Shown here one piece after another: positions 7,530 to 16,302 of a stretch of DNA of 64,000 nt. The stretch is from NCBI GenBank assembly GCA_030627625.1, contig DAOURR010000004.1, forward strand, positions 1-64,000, read 5' to 3'. This stretch comes from UBA3103 sp002365855 (GTDB lineage Bacteria > Bacillota > Desulfotomaculia > Desulfotomaculales > Pelotomaculaceae). Position 1 is the first letter of the stretch. Every line of letters starts with the position of its first letter. Both the position numbers and the translations under genes were made by a program. Below the pieces are notes generated by a model, which ran no database searches, was not told the DNA's origin, and worked only from the letters and a program-made list of their open reading frames with translations.

Positions 7530-8384
7530 CTATACTCTGTTCGCGCTGCCAAAAATCCTGATTTTCTCCCTGATTAGTTCAACCGCCGCCTCCCTGGCAG
7601 GCGCAAGCATCTTGCGGGGATCGATCTCTTTGGAATTGGCTTCGAGCACTTTGCGCGCTGCTTCAGTAAAGGCCTCTCTTATGTTGGTATCAATATTGAC
7701 CTTGCGGACTCCCAGGCGGATGGCCTCACTGATGGCTTCGTCGGGCACACCTGAAGACCCATGCAGTACGATGGGTATCTTTACAGCTGCTCTAATCTTC
7801 TTCAGGCGGTCGAAATCCAACTGGGGAATCCCTTTATACTGTCCGTGAGCGGTGCCAATAGCCACGGCAAGAGCATCTACCCCGGTCTCGCGAACAAAAA
7901 TGTCGGCCTCCCCCGGGTCGGTCAGTAAAGCTTCCCGCTCGCTAACGGTAATGTCGTCCTCGGTTCCGCCGATCTTGCCAAGTTCAGCTTCCACCGAAAC
8001 GCCCACCGCCCTGGCCACATCCAGCACACGCCTGGTAAGGGTGATGTTGTCCGGCAGGGGCAGCTTTGAGCCGTCAATCATGACCGAGGTAAAACCAGCG
8101 TGAATACACTGTATAGCCTGTTCGAAACTGGTCCCGTGATCCAAATGAAGCGCAACGGGTACACGGGAGCGCGCGGCGGCCAATCTGGCCAGAACAACAA
8201 TGTACTCGAGCCCTGCATACTTAATGGCGCCCTGGCTGGCCTGCATGATAACCGGGGCATTTTCAGCCTCGGCAGCCGCAATAATGGCCTGAACAATCTC
8301 CATGTTGTTGCAGTTAAACGCGCCTACCGCGTAACCACCGGACTCAGCAAGTTTTAATATTTCAGCAACTCCAACTAGGGACAC
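7530..8384 (-). CDS. fba: class II fructose-1,6-bisphosphate aldolase
   Basis: A 284-residue zinc-dependent glycolytic/gluconeogenic aldolase. Motifs include AVGAFNCNNME, the zinc-binding HLDHGTSFE, MIDGSKLPL, EAELGKIGGTEDD and the substrate-binding LHGSSGVPDE. The GTG at 8384 is chosen because GGGAGGATTT stands before it and it yields the usual MSLV-type N-terminus; a GTG four codons upstream would overlap that ribosome site. It is followed by fsa with a 70-base gap, as in other spore formers. Confidence 0.95.
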   Translation of the reverse strand: MSLVGVAEILKLAESGGYAVGAFNCNNMEIVQAIIAAAEAENAPVIMQASQGAIKYAGLEYIVVLARLAAARSRVPVALHLDHGTSFEQAIQCIHAGFTSVMIDGSKLPLPDNITLTRRVLDVARAVGVSVEAELGKIGGTEDDITVSEREALLTDPGEADIFVRETGVDALAVAIGTAHGQYKGIPQLDFDRLKKIRAAVKIPIVLHGSSGVPDEAISEAIRLGVRKVNIDTNIREAFTEAARKVLEANSKEIDPRKMLAPAREAAVELIREKIRIFGSANRV

Positions 8385-8438
8385 AAATCCTCCCACCTTT
8401 TTAACAGATATTCACAGTATGGCCGGAGAAGGCTAAAA

Positions 8439-9122
8439 TTATGTTTTATTCCTTTTTCTGCGGGCCTTTTTCCCCTTACTTGTATTGGCCAGGCTGTCCA
8501 GGCACTTAAATCCGTTTTGAGCCAGCTCGATAGTTTCCACCTGCCGAATTACGTTCAGGTCTTCCTCCGTCTCTGCGTAAATGATATTAACACTGTCGCA
8601 GTTCTTACACTGTAATTCCAGGCAATCCGGAAAAAGCTCAACTTCTATTTTTCGATTGCCGCACTGGCAGTAAAGCGCGCCATGGTCGGCAATGTCATGA
8701 AGGCAGTTCAGTACCTCGTACATGATCTCCGAATTGTGAAAATAGTCGTCACAACCAAACTCGTCTACGAGCGTTTCCAATTCCTGCTCGTAGCTGGTAG
8801 CCATTTTGGCAACTTTAGACTCGGGTCCGATGTGGGCAAGCTCCAAGTCCGTATCCTGGCAGGACAGACAGGTGATCTCCCCGGACCAGAGAGATTTGCC
8901 GGTGAACTCCATGAAATGTTTGGAATCACAAATTAGACAGGGGATCTGCAGCCAGTAAGAGGATAGATTCTTGGTGCTTATGGTCAGCTTGGTCGCGCCG
9001 CAGGAGCAGCAAATTTGAACGGTCTTGCCCCTGCAGAAGGAGAACCTGGAAAAGTCATTAAACTCCATTTTTCCACACTCGGAGCAGCGCATTGCCAAAA
9101 CAGCGCTTGTAGCAATAGGCAC
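8439..9122 (-). CDS. conserved protein with three tandem zinc ribbons
   Basis: About 227 residues, not recognised as a named family. It contains six CxxC or CxC pairs in order: CSEC, CCSC, CLIC, CLSC, CQC and CKNC. Paired off, they make three successive zinc ribbons. An acidic helical linker (about 110-155) separates the second from the third, and the C-terminus is strongly basic (KGKKARRKRNK), which suggests nucleic-acid contact. The start GTG follows AGGGGGGATTTTGCA. It sits between spo0F and fba, a spot empty in Bacillus. A role in transcription or RNA binding is a guess. Confidence 0.75.
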   Translation of the reverse strand: MPIATSAVLAMRCSECGKMEFNDFSRFSFCRGKTVQICCSCGATKLTISTKNLSSYWLQIPCLICDSKHFMEFTGKSLWSGEITCLSCQDTDLELAHIGPESKVAKMATSYEQELETLVDEFGCDDYFHNSEIMYEVLNCLHDIADHGALYCQCGNRKIEVELFPDCLELQCKNCDSVNIIYAETEEDLNVIRQVETIELAQNGFKCLDSLANTSKGKKARRKRNKT

Positions 9123-9207
9123 TGCAAAATCCCCCCTAAAATGCTGCAAATTTTTAAACCGTTAACAAACTTATATACTGCTTCTCCGCCAAGGTTAAAA
9201 GTCCTGC

Positions 9208-9227
9208 TTGACTTAGACGGAAGTCAA
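9208..9227. promoter_or_regulatory. operator-like inverted repeat
   Basis: TTGACTT (9208-9214) and AAGTCAA (9221-9227) form a 7-bp inverted repeat with a 6-base centre. It lies in the gap between spo0F and the zinc-ribbon gene, upstream of the latter. No matching regulator can be named. Confidence 0.35.
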
Positions 9228-9342
9228 TACCGCCAAAGCCGGAAAGAGCAAATCATAAGTTGTTATAAATATCCAGTAGTTATAATATCTAATCGTCTGT
9301 TGAAAGCTTTTAATTAAGGCTTGAAAACAATCTTAAGAACCC

Positions 9343-9747
9343 TCAGCCTGTATCTTTCTCCATTTTGCGCTTGTCATCTATTTCCAGAAGCAGCCCTTTG
9401 ATCAGATAACGGACTTCAATCAGATCAAATGGTTTATTAATAAAACACCGTACCCCTTTTTTTCTGGCTTCAGTAATAATGTCCAGTTCACCATAGGCAG
9501 TCATCATTATTACCGGCAGATCCGGGATAATCTTAAGAAGTTCTTCAAGTGTATCAAGCCCGGTCATGCCGGGCATTTTTATGTCCAAAAGGACAATAGA
9601 AGGTGGCCTGGCGCTGGCTTTATTGATTGCTTCCATCCCGGTTGAAGCCAATTCCACGCGGTAGCCTTCCTCATTAAAAGCTTCATATAAAAAACGGCGA
9701 ACTCCTGGCTGGTCGTCAACAATCAATATGTAGAAGTCTTCTACCAT
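9343..9747 (-). CDS. spo0F: Spo0F-like single-domain response regulator
   Basis: A 134-residue stand-alone receiver domain. The acidic pair is in ILIVDDQPG, the phospho-acceptor Asp in IVLLDIKMPGMTG, the switch Thr in VIMMTAYG and the conserved Lys in CFINKPFD. There is no output domain, so it should pass phosphate onward, as Spo0F does in the sporulation phosphorelay. The position between pyrG and fba is the Bacillus spo0F position. The ATG at 9747 with GGTGG upstream gives the normal length; a longer in-frame start adds 19 unsupported residues. Confidence 0.85.
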   Translation of the reverse strand: MVEDFYILIVDDQPGVRRFLYEAFNEEGYRVELASTGMEAINKASARPPSIVLLDIKMPGMTGLDTLEELLKIIPDLPVIMMTAYGELDIITEARKKGVRCFINKPFDLIEVRYLIKGLLLEIDDKRKMEKDTG

Positions 9748-9853
9748 GATTACCACCCGCAGGCTTAAAATGAAATAATTACCCTTGGTTACATTCTCCG
9801 CCAATAGTATGATTTCCTTCAGGGGGTAATAAGAAATATTAATGATAAATTCA

Positions 9854-10621
9854 CTAAAAATAACCGGGGAAATTCATCCCGGTTGATGAGAAAGCCATGA
9901 TCAAAACCAAAATTGATAAAATAGTCAGGAAGACTAGTATAATCAGGGCCAAAACGGGGGCTATAACTACTAAAACTGAACGGCCGGTGGAAAGTCCGTG
10001 GACCTGATTGATGCCTATAACTAAAATAATAAAGCTCCAGATTCCTGCTGCCAGTCCTGCCAGCCCTGCCGCCGCGCTTGCGGCAAGGCTTTCCATTCCG
10101 TACCAGTATGCCAGTATCTGAACAGGGAACTTCAATATAGACGGGAGAGTAGCCAGTCCGGCGACCGCGAAAACCCCCCTGGCGCACCCGCGACCTCCCA
10201 GCAGGTCAGCAACAAGATGCATTACTGCGCTATAACCAAACCACCTGGCGTAACCAACAAGGAGACCTAATACAGCGATCAGTATAACTATCCCCCGCCC
10301 ACCGGGAATAAACCCTCCCGCAACGGTCCCCAGCAGGCTCTGCTCAAAAAACCTCAGGATGATGAAGAGCCCCGTTAGTGTTCCGAACAAACTGAGGACC
10401 GTGACAATCAATACCGCAAGGCCTAAAGGGGGCTTTTCAGCAACCCTTTTCATAGTTCTGCGCGGCTCGAAGAGCACTCCGTAAACCAGTTCCAGAAAGC
10501 CGGGAAAGGGCTCCCCGGTGCTGCATACTTCACCCGTTTCCTGGTTGTCTAAAGGTTCAGCCTTCTTGTCATAATCATTTTCCTCACCAGGCGTAATATT
10601 ATCCCTGCCTTTGTCAGTCAT
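9854..10621 (-). CDS. Yip1-domain membrane protein
   Basis: A 255-residue polytopic protein. A charged 45-residue N-terminus leads into a Yip1-type core beginning LVYGVLFEPRRTMKRVAEKPPLG, followed by about five hydrophobic segments rich in Leu, Val and Ile. Bacterial Yip1 proteins are common in Firmicutes and have no assigned reaction. It is read in the same direction as sppA, 110 bases downstream of it, and ends in a terminator before spo0F. Confidence 0.75.
   Translation of the reverse strand: MTDKGRDNITPGEENDYDKKAEPLDNQETGEVCSTGEPFPGFLELVYGVLFEPRRTMKRVAEKPPLGLAVLIVTVLSLFGTLTGLFIILRFFEQSLLGTVAGGFIPGGRGIVILIAVLGLLVGYARWFGYSAVMHLVADLLGGRGCARGVFAVAGLATLPSILKFPVQILAYWYGMESLAASAAAGLAGLAAGIWSFIILVIGINQVHGLSTGRSVLVVIAPVLALIILVFLTILSILVLIMAFSSTGMNFPGYF
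9855..9884 (-). terminator. terminator overlapping the Yip1-gene stop codon
   Basis: On the minus strand AACCGGG and CCCCGGTT pair around ATGAATTT and run into ATTTTTAG. The hairpin uses the last codons of the upstream coding sequence, so terminator and coding end are shared. Confidence 0.6.
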
Positions 10622-10729
10622 GCACCGGGGCCTCCGATCGATAAAAAGTAACTTCCTTTTAAACTTAACGTTATCTCGATCCTATAAAATACCTGTTTTC
10701 AATAGCCGTATGCCGTTTATAACAGCTGG

Positions 10730-11656
10730 TTATCGCAGGTGAAGGCTTTGTGAAGCTTCCTGCTGGTAAAACAGGGAAGACCATAAAGGCGCCCAAAAAG
10801 TATTCGCACCGGCTCCGCCAAATATCTGGCTGAAAAAACTTCTAGGGCCAAGTTCAACCGTATAGGGTTCACCCGGTATGCCCGCCAGATTTCCTGCTAA
10901 CAGCACGGCTTCATGGAAGTCGCCAAGCTGGTCAACCAGTCCCAATTCCTTGGCCTGCCGGCCGGTCAAAACCCTGCCGTCTGCCAGCAACCTGATTTCA
11001 GAGACATCCCTGTCCCTTCCTGCTGCCACAGCCTCAAGAAACTGGCTGTAGACATCATCAATCATAGCCTGAAATATGGCACGCTCATCATTTGTCGCGG
11101 GACGGGATGAGGACCCCATATCTTTGTAGGGACCGCTTTTAAACGTTTCCGTATCGACGCCGATCTTGCCGTACAGCTCCTGCAGGTCATAGAACTCCAT
11201 AATAACTCCGATGCTGCCGGTCAGCGTGCCCGGGTTTGCAACTATTTTGTCCGTGCCAGAGGCAATCCAGTATGCAGCGGAGGCAGCGGTATCACCCATG
11301 GAAGCAACCACGATTTTACCGGATTTTTTTAACCTGCCCACCTCAGCGCTGATCTCCTGCGCCGCCGCCGCCGAACCACCAGGGCTGTTCAGGCGGATTA
11401 CAACTGCTTTGATCGCAGGGTTCCTCGATGCCTCTCTCAGCGTTGCAGCGATTTCTTCTGAACTCTGCTGCTGTCCAAGCAGTCCCCCTCCGCTCCGGCC
11501 GTTCATAATGGTACCATCTATATATATGATACCTACCTCGCCCTTCCTGGATCCAGCACCGGCGGCATTGCCGCCTCCCGGCTTCATTGTAACAGCCAGG
11601 ACCAGGGATAGCGCGACAACTGCCAGAACTATTCCAGCGATTACTTTTTTTTTCAT
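10730..11656 (-). CDS. sppA: signal peptide peptidase SppA (S49 family)
   Basis: A 308-residue membrane-anchored serine protease that degrades cleaved signal peptides. The N-terminal anchor is at about 4-22. The nucleophile Ser126 lies in GDTAASAAYW and the general-base Lys178 in KSGPYKDM; their spacing of 52 residues equals that of the Bacillus enzyme. RLNSPGGSAAAAQEI is also conserved. It is the short, single-domain form usual in Gram-positives. AAGGAGGAGTATGC precedes the ATG. Confidence 0.93.
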   Translation of the reverse strand: MKKKVIAGIVLAVVALSLVLAVTMKPGGGNAAGAGSRKGEVGIIYIDGTIMNGRSGGGLLGQQQSSEEIAATLREASRNPAIKAVVIRLNSPGGSAAAAQEISAEVGRLKKSGKIVVASMGDTAASAAYWIASGTDKIVANPGTLTGSIGVIMEFYDLQELYGKIGVDTETFKSGPYKDMGSSSRPATNDERAIFQAMIDDVYSQFLEAVAAGRDRDVSEIRLLADGRVLTGRQAKELGLVDQLGDFHEAVLLAGNLAGIPGEPYTVELGPRSFFSQIFGGAGANTFWAPLWSSLFYQQEASQSLHLR

Positions 11657-11714
11657 GCATACTCCTCCTTAAAAAACGGACACCATCAGTTTTTGATTTT
11701 TAGTGAGAATAGTA

Positions 11715-11740
11715 AAAAAGCTTTGGTTTTAGCCAAAGCT
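11715..11740 (-). terminator. intrinsic terminator of pyrG
   Basis: On the minus strand AGCTTTGG pairs with CCAAAGCT around CTAAAA (plus-strand arms 11719-11726 and 11733-11740), followed by TTTTTAC. It lies 17 bases beyond the pyrG stop codon. Confidence 0.85.
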
Positions 11741-11756
11741 GCTACAGTGCGGCCAT

Positions 11757-13370
11757 CTATAAAGACTTCGCATCTTGATATTTCTTTGACGCCTCAATAA
11801 AGCCCTTGAACAGGGGATGGGGGCGGTTGGGGCGAGACTTAAACTCCGGGTGAAACTGGGTTGCCAGGAACCAGGGGTGTCCGGTCAGCTCAATGATTTC
11901 CACCAAAAATCCATTGGGAAGCGTGCCGCTGAACACCAGCCCCTCCCGGGCAAGCGCTTCACGGTAAGTGTTGTTAAGCTCGTAGCGGTGCCGGTGCCTC
12001 TCCTCAATTAGTTCCTGCTGGTAAGCGCTGTAAGCAAGCGTGCCCGGAACAAGCTTACAGGGGTACCCTCCGAGGCGCATAGTCCCCCCCATCAGGTTAA
12101 TTTCTTTCTGCTCGGGTAGCAGGTCAATCACAGGATGTTTAGTTGTCGGATTAAACTCGGTGCTGTTAGCGCCTTCCCATCCTATTACATTGCGGGAAAA
12201 TTCCACTACCGCCAGCTGCATTCCCAAACAAAGTCCAAAGAAGGGTATCTTCTGCTCACGGGCATAACGGATGGCTTCAATTTTACCCTCGATGCCACGG
12301 TCCCCGAAACCTCCGGGAACCAGGATGCCGTCAACCCCGGCTAACTGTTCTTCAGCGTTTTTCCGGTTGACCCCCTCGGAGTTAATCCAATTAATCTCGA
12401 TGGAGGTGCCGTGATAATAACCCGCGTGGCGAAGCGCCTCAGCCACGCTGAGATAAGCGTCATGCAGGGAAACATATTTTCCCACCAGCCCTATGGTAGC
12501 TTGATGGCGAAGATTTGTAAGCCTGACGACCATTTCCTTCCAATCGGTAAGATCTGGGGGACCGGTTGACAAGCCGAGTTTTTCTAGAACAATATCGGCC
12601 AGGCCTTCTTCCTCCAACATCAGCGGCACCTCGTAAATAGACGGCGCATCCAGTGCCTGGATCACCGCCTCTTTGTCGATATCGCAGAAGAGGGCCAGTT
12701 TTTCTTCCATATCCTTGGTAAGAGCCATTTCGCTGCGGCAGACGATCACGTCGGGCTGGATCCCAATACCCCTCAGTTCTTTGACGCTGTGCTGGGTCGG
12801 CTTGGTTTTCAGCTCTTTTGAAGCCCTGAGATATGGCACCAGGGTGACATGGATATAAACAACGTTCCTCTTTCCCAGGTCGCTCTTCAGCTGTCTTATA
12901 GCTTCCAGGAAGGGCTGGGACTCAATATCCCCCACCGTGCCCCCGATCTCAGTGATAATTACCTCAGCGTTGGATTCTGTGGCAACCCGGCGGACCTGTT
13001 CCTTGATCTCATTGGTGATATGAGGAATCACCTGGACCGTGCCGCCCAAATAATCTCCCCTGCGCTCCTTGTTGATAACCGCGCTGTATATGCCTCCGGT
13101 AGTGACATTGCAGCTGCGGGATATATTGATATCAATAAACCGTTCGTAATGCCCCAGATCCAGATCGGTTTCCGCGCCGTCCTCGGTGACAAATACCTCG
13201 CCATGCTGGTAAGGGCTCATCGTCCCCGGGTCAACGTTGATGTAAGGGTCGAGCTTTTGAATGGCCACCTTCAGCCCCCGGCTTTTTAAGAGACGCCCCA
13301 GGGATGCGGCGGTTATACCCTTACCCAGCGAAGAAACCACCCCGCCAGTAACAAATACGAATTTGGCCAT
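11757..13370 (-). CDS. pyrG: CTP synthase
   Basis: A 537-residue enzyme making CTP from UTP, ATP and glutamine. The N-terminal synthetase domain opens with KFVFVTGGVVSSLGKGI and has KLDPYINVDPGTMSP. The C-terminal class I glutamine amidotransferase domain has the nucleophile in FFGLCLGMQL and the His/Glu pair in ATQFHPEFKS. It is full length. The ATG follows ACAGGGGGCTAACCC and a promoter stands at 13422-13450. The pyrG-spo0F-fba order is conserved with Bacillus, here with sppA and the Yip1 gene in between. Confidence 0.97.
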   Translation of the reverse strand: MAKFVFVTGGVVSSLGKGITAASLGRLLKSRGLKVAIQKLDPYINVDPGTMSPYQHGEVFVTEDGAETDLDLGHYERFIDINISRSCNVTTGGIYSAVINKERRGDYLGGTVQVIPHITNEIKEQVRRVATESNAEVIITEIGGTVGDIESQPFLEAIRQLKSDLGKRNVVYIHVTLVPYLRASKELKTKPTQHSVKELRGIGIQPDVIVCRSEMALTKDMEEKLALFCDIDKEAVIQALDAPSIYEVPLMLEEEGLADIVLEKLGLSTGPPDLTDWKEMVVRLTNLRHQATIGLVGKYVSLHDAYLSVAEALRHAGYYHGTSIEINWINSEGVNRKNAEEQLAGVDGILVPGGFGDRGIEGKIEAIRYAREQKIPFFGLCLGMQLAVVEFSRNVIGWEGANSTEFNPTTKHPVIDLLPEQKEINLMGGTMRLGGYPCKLVPGTLAYSAYQQELIEERHRHRYELNNTYREALAREGLVFSGTLPNGFLVEIIELTGHPWFLATQFHPEFKSRPNRPHPLFKGFIEASKKYQDAKSL

Positions 13371-13421
13371 GGGTTAGCCCCCTGTTAATTATTGGCATTT
13401 GACTGTTAAACTGCCTCTCCC

Positions 13422-13450
13422 ATTCTAACTTTTGCCCGTCGAACAGTCAA
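13422..13450 (-). promoter_or_regulatory. sigma-A-type promoter of pyrG
   Basis: On the minus strand TTGACT (13445-13450) and TAGAAT (13422-13427) are exactly 17 bases apart, about 50 bases upstream of the pyrG start codon. Confidence 0.7.
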
Positions 13451-13536
13451 TAAGGCAGGCGAAAAAGTCTTTTTTCGGCGACTGGACACCCTGGTTCAAA
13501 CGAACATGCTGGGCCATATACCTAAAAGGATTCCTT

Positions 13537-13701
13537 CTAGCGTCCGAGACCCAGACGCTCAGCTACAATATAGCCCAGAAAAATCCCCACTATTCCCATT
13601 ACCCCGGCCAGACCGGGAGGCGCCGGAATGGGTAATTTGAGCCTGGCAAAAATCAAACCGACTACAAAACCTGTTAAAGTGGTAAGGACAACCTCTCTCA
13701 T
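13537..13701 (-). CDS. XapX-domain microprotein (DUF1427)
   Basis: A 54-residue reading frame that is easily missed because of its size. It starts at ATG after TGAGGAACTTAT and ends with TAG. The sequence (LTTLTGFVVGLIFARLKLP, then PAPPGLAGVMGIVGIFLGY) is the XapX family pattern: two hydrophobic helices joined by a Pro-rich turn with PxPPxLxG. It is a small inner-membrane protein of unknown function. It stands alone between pyrG and argS on the same strand. Confidence 0.85.
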   Translation of the reverse strand: MREVVLTTLTGFVVGLIFARLKLPIPAPPGLAGVMGIVGIFLGYIVAERLGLGR

Positions 13702-13756
13702 ATAAGTTCCTCACATGTTCTTGTATTTACGAAACCAAATTTTTATCGGACCAAGA

Positions 13757-15442
13757 CTACATTCTCTCCGGCGTCGTTATGCCGAGCAGTCCCAGGGCAT
13801 TATTCAGCGTAATCCGGGTGGCATTCACCAGCACTAAGCGGGCGGAGGAAAGCTCCTGGTCGTCGGTGATTACCCTGTGGCTGTTGTAAAAACTGTGCAG
13901 CAGTCCGGCCAGCTCATGAAGATAGCGGGCAATGCGCTGGGGCGCAAGACCGTTAGCGGCCGAGGCTACCTCACCTGGAAAGTCCGCCAGCTTTCTGGCC
14001 AGGGCCAGCTCGTATTCTTCCTTCAACAGACTCAAATTAACTTCTGTTGGATCGGGCATGTCCTCTCCTTGTTCACTGTTCTGCCTTAAAATACTGCAAA
14101 TTCGGGCATGGGCATACTGGATGTAGTAAACCGGGTTCTCGTTGGTTTCCGCCCTGGCAAGGTCCAGGTCAAAATCCAGGTGGCTGTCGGGGCTGCGCAT
14201 AACAAAGTTATAGCGGGCGGCATCCCTGCCCACCTCCTCAACTAACTCCTCCAGGGTTACAAACTGCCCGGCTCGCTTGGACATGCGAACAATCTCGCCT
14301 CCTTTATAAAGACGGACCAACTGCATGATCACCACATCAAGAGTCGATGGGTCGTAGCCCAGAGCCGCCACAGCTCCCTTCATCCGGGGAACATGACCGT
14401 GGTGGTCGGCGCCCCAGACATCGATAACCCATTCAAAACCCCTTTGGTACTTATTCCTGTGATAGGCTATGTCCGAAGCGAAATAGGTTGGTATGCCGTT
14501 TGAACGGACTACAACCTCGTCTTTTTCGACGCCGAATTCTGTTGCTTTAAACCACTGGGCGTCTTCATGTACATAAATGCAGCCCTGTTCCTTCAAGTAG
14601 TCCAGCGTGTCATGCACCGCTCCGGATTCGTACAGAGACTGCTCTGAGAACCAGACGTCATAGGTAACACCGAACTCTTCAAGTACCCTTTTAATTGCTT
14701 CCAGTTTTTCGGAGAGGGCGTACTTTACCAGGGTTGAGCGGCGTTCCCCAGGATCAGCTTCCAGGTATTTATCCCCCTGCAGGGCCACAAAGCCACGGAT
14801 TGTCTCAACAACATCCTCGCCGTGGTAGCCTTCCTCCGGAACCTGCACATTACGCCCTAAAAGCTGCAGATAACGGGCTTCCAGGGACAGGCCGAAGTTT
14901 TCAATCTGGTTGCCCGCATCGTTAACGTAAAACTCACGGCTTACATCATAGCCTGCAAAATTAAGGATCGATGCTATGCTGTCACCAAGCGCCGCCCCGC
15001 GGGCGTTACCCATATGCAGCAGGCCTGTAGGATTCGCGCTTACAAATTCTACCTGTACTTTTCTGCCTTTTCCAAGATCAACACGACCGTAATCCGGACC
15101 CTGGGAAATAATCCGGGGCAGCGCCTGGATAACCCAGGCCGGGTCAAGGTAAAAATTAATAAAACCGGGTCCGGCAATCTCCACCCGTTCCACCCAGGTC
15201 CCGGTCAGGTTAAGATTTTGGAGTAAAATTTCCGCGGCCTTGCGGGGGGCAATCCGGGCAGGTTTGGCCAGAAGCATTGCAAGATTGGTGGCAAAATCGC
15301 CGTTGTCTTTTTCGCGCGGCACTTCAACAGAGATTTCCGGCGCAACTTCCACCCTGATGGCCCCGCTCTGCCGGGACGCTTCCAACGCGGTCGTCAGCGC
15401 CTCCGTCAGATCAGCCCGCACCTCCTCAACCAAACCGCTCAT
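13757..15442 (-). CDS. argS: arginyl-tRNA synthetase
   Basis: A 561-residue class I synthetase charging tRNA-Arg. It has the N-terminal Arg-specific domain (about 1-110), the HIGH-type motif NPTGLLHMGNARG, the KMSKS-type RMSKRAGQF, and the C-terminal DALR anticodon-binding domain ending LNNALGLLGITTPERM. GAGGAGGTTTATATAG precedes the ATG. It has its own 17-base-spaced promoter and no T-box. The gap after it holds the iorB terminator and nothing else visible. Confidence 0.97.
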   Translation of the reverse strand: MSGLVEEVRADLTEALTTALEASRQSGAIRVEVAPEISVEVPREKDNGDFATNLAMLLAKPARIAPRKAAEILLQNLNLTGTWVERVEIAGPGFINFYLDPAWVIQALPRIISQGPDYGRVDLGKGRKVQVEFVSANPTGLLHMGNARGAALGDSIASILNFAGYDVSREFYVNDAGNQIENFGLSLEARYLQLLGRNVQVPEEGYHGEDVVETIRGFVALQGDKYLEADPGERRSTLVKYALSEKLEAIKRVLEEFGVTYDVWFSEQSLYESGAVHDTLDYLKEQGCIYVHEDAQWFKATEFGVEKDEVVVRSNGIPTYFASDIAYHRNKYQRGFEWVIDVWGADHHGHVPRMKGAVAALGYDPSTLDVVIMQLVRLYKGGEIVRMSKRAGQFVTLEELVEEVGRDAARYNFVMRSPDSHLDFDLDLARAETNENPVYYIQYAHARICSILRQNSEQGEDMPDPTEVNLSLLKEEYELALARKLADFPGEVASAANGLAPQRIARYLHELAGLLHSFYNSHRVITDDQELSSARLVLVNATRITLNNALGLLGITTPERM

Positions 15443-15515
15443 CTATATAAACCTCCTCAAATGGTATTGCTTCTCTGGAAAAACCTTGTTTCATATAATT
15501 CCCAATACATACTTA

Positions 15516-15544
15516 AGATTAATACTTCCACCGGAGCGTGTCAA
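15516..15544 (-). promoter_or_regulatory. promoter of argS
   Basis: Minus-strand TTGACA (15539-15544) and TAATCT (15516-15521) lie 17 bases apart, about 75 bases before the argS start. Confidence 0.65.
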
Positions 15545-15694
15545 GTAACCCAGAAACCGCCGGATTTAAACAGAACGCAAAGCACTGCTTTATTGCGAGT
15601 CTCCGGTCCGGTCGCATGCCTCCGGGCTCATGTTCGCCCTTAAGGCATACAACCGTACCACTTTGGAGTCAGGGTGTTTCCTCCAGACCTTAAA

Positions 15695-15727
15695 ATAAGA
15701 AGCAGGGCGCTAAGCCCTGCTTCTTAT
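15695..15727 (-). terminator. terminator of the ior operon
   Basis: A 14-bp perfect stem (arms 15695-15708 and 15714-15727) around GCTAA, overlapping the iorB stop codon on its upstream arm. On the minus strand it is followed by TTAAGG, a short U-poor tail. Confidence 0.75.
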
Positions 15728-16302
15728 TTATACTCGTAACCAGCCGCGAAGGCCGACCTGTTGACTTCCAGAAATTTGGGCGGAACCCGCGCTGACAGGG
15801 CCTTCTCCCAAATTTCCCGCTCAATGGGGAGATTGCGGGCCAGCACCCCCAGCAGTACAATGTTGGCTGCCTTCGGGTTGCCGCATTTAAGCGCGATGTC
15901 AAAAGCGTCGACCACGAAAGTGTTTGGCGAGATAGTCCTGACCCGCTCCAGTATGTCGGGAGGGTACTCTGCCGCGCCAATCAACACGGGGACAGGGGGT
16001 ATTTCATGGTTGTTTACAATCATTATCCCGCCAGGTTTCAAGAATGGCAGAAAGCGCAGTCCCTCCAGTTTTTCAAAAGCCAGGACCACATCGGCCCCGC
16101 TTTCGGTAACCAGGGGTGAGTAAACCTTTTCCCCCATGCGCACCTGAGTAACCACACTGCCGCCCCGCTGGGCCATTCCGTGTATTTCCGAAACCTTGAT
16201 ATCGTAGCCGGCTTCCTGAGCCGCCATAGCCAGAACCCTGCTGGCCAGGATGGTGCCCTGTCCGCCGACTCCCACCATTAAAAGGTCTACGGGTTTAAGC
16301 AT
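15724..16302 (-). CDS. iorB: indolepyruvate:ferredoxin oxidoreductase, beta subunit
   Basis: A 192-residue gamma-type domain of 2-oxoacid:ferredoxin oxidoreductases. The signatures are VGVGGQGTILASRVLA and EIHGMAQRGGSVVTQVR. With IorA it oxidises aryl pyruvates from Trp, Phe and Tyr to aryl-acetyl-CoA and reduces ferredoxin in the cytoplasm. It overlaps iorA by 8 bases, so the two are translationally coupled. GGAGGGGGGAAGCGCTA precedes the ATG. Confidence 0.93.
   Translation of the reverse strand: MLKPVDLLMVGVGGQGTILASRVLAMAAQEAGYDIKVSEIHGMAQRGGSVVTQVRMGEKVYSPLVTESGADVVLAFEKLEGLRFLPFLKPGGIMIVNNHEIPPVPVLIGAAEYPPDILERVRTISPNTFVVDAFDIALKCGNPKAANIVLLGVLARNLPIEREIWEKALSARVPPKFLEVNRSAFAAGYEYK

Noticed and set aside
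15443..15690. T-box in front of argS
   Set aside because: No AGGGTGGNACCGCG core or terminator is present; only a simple promoter was found.
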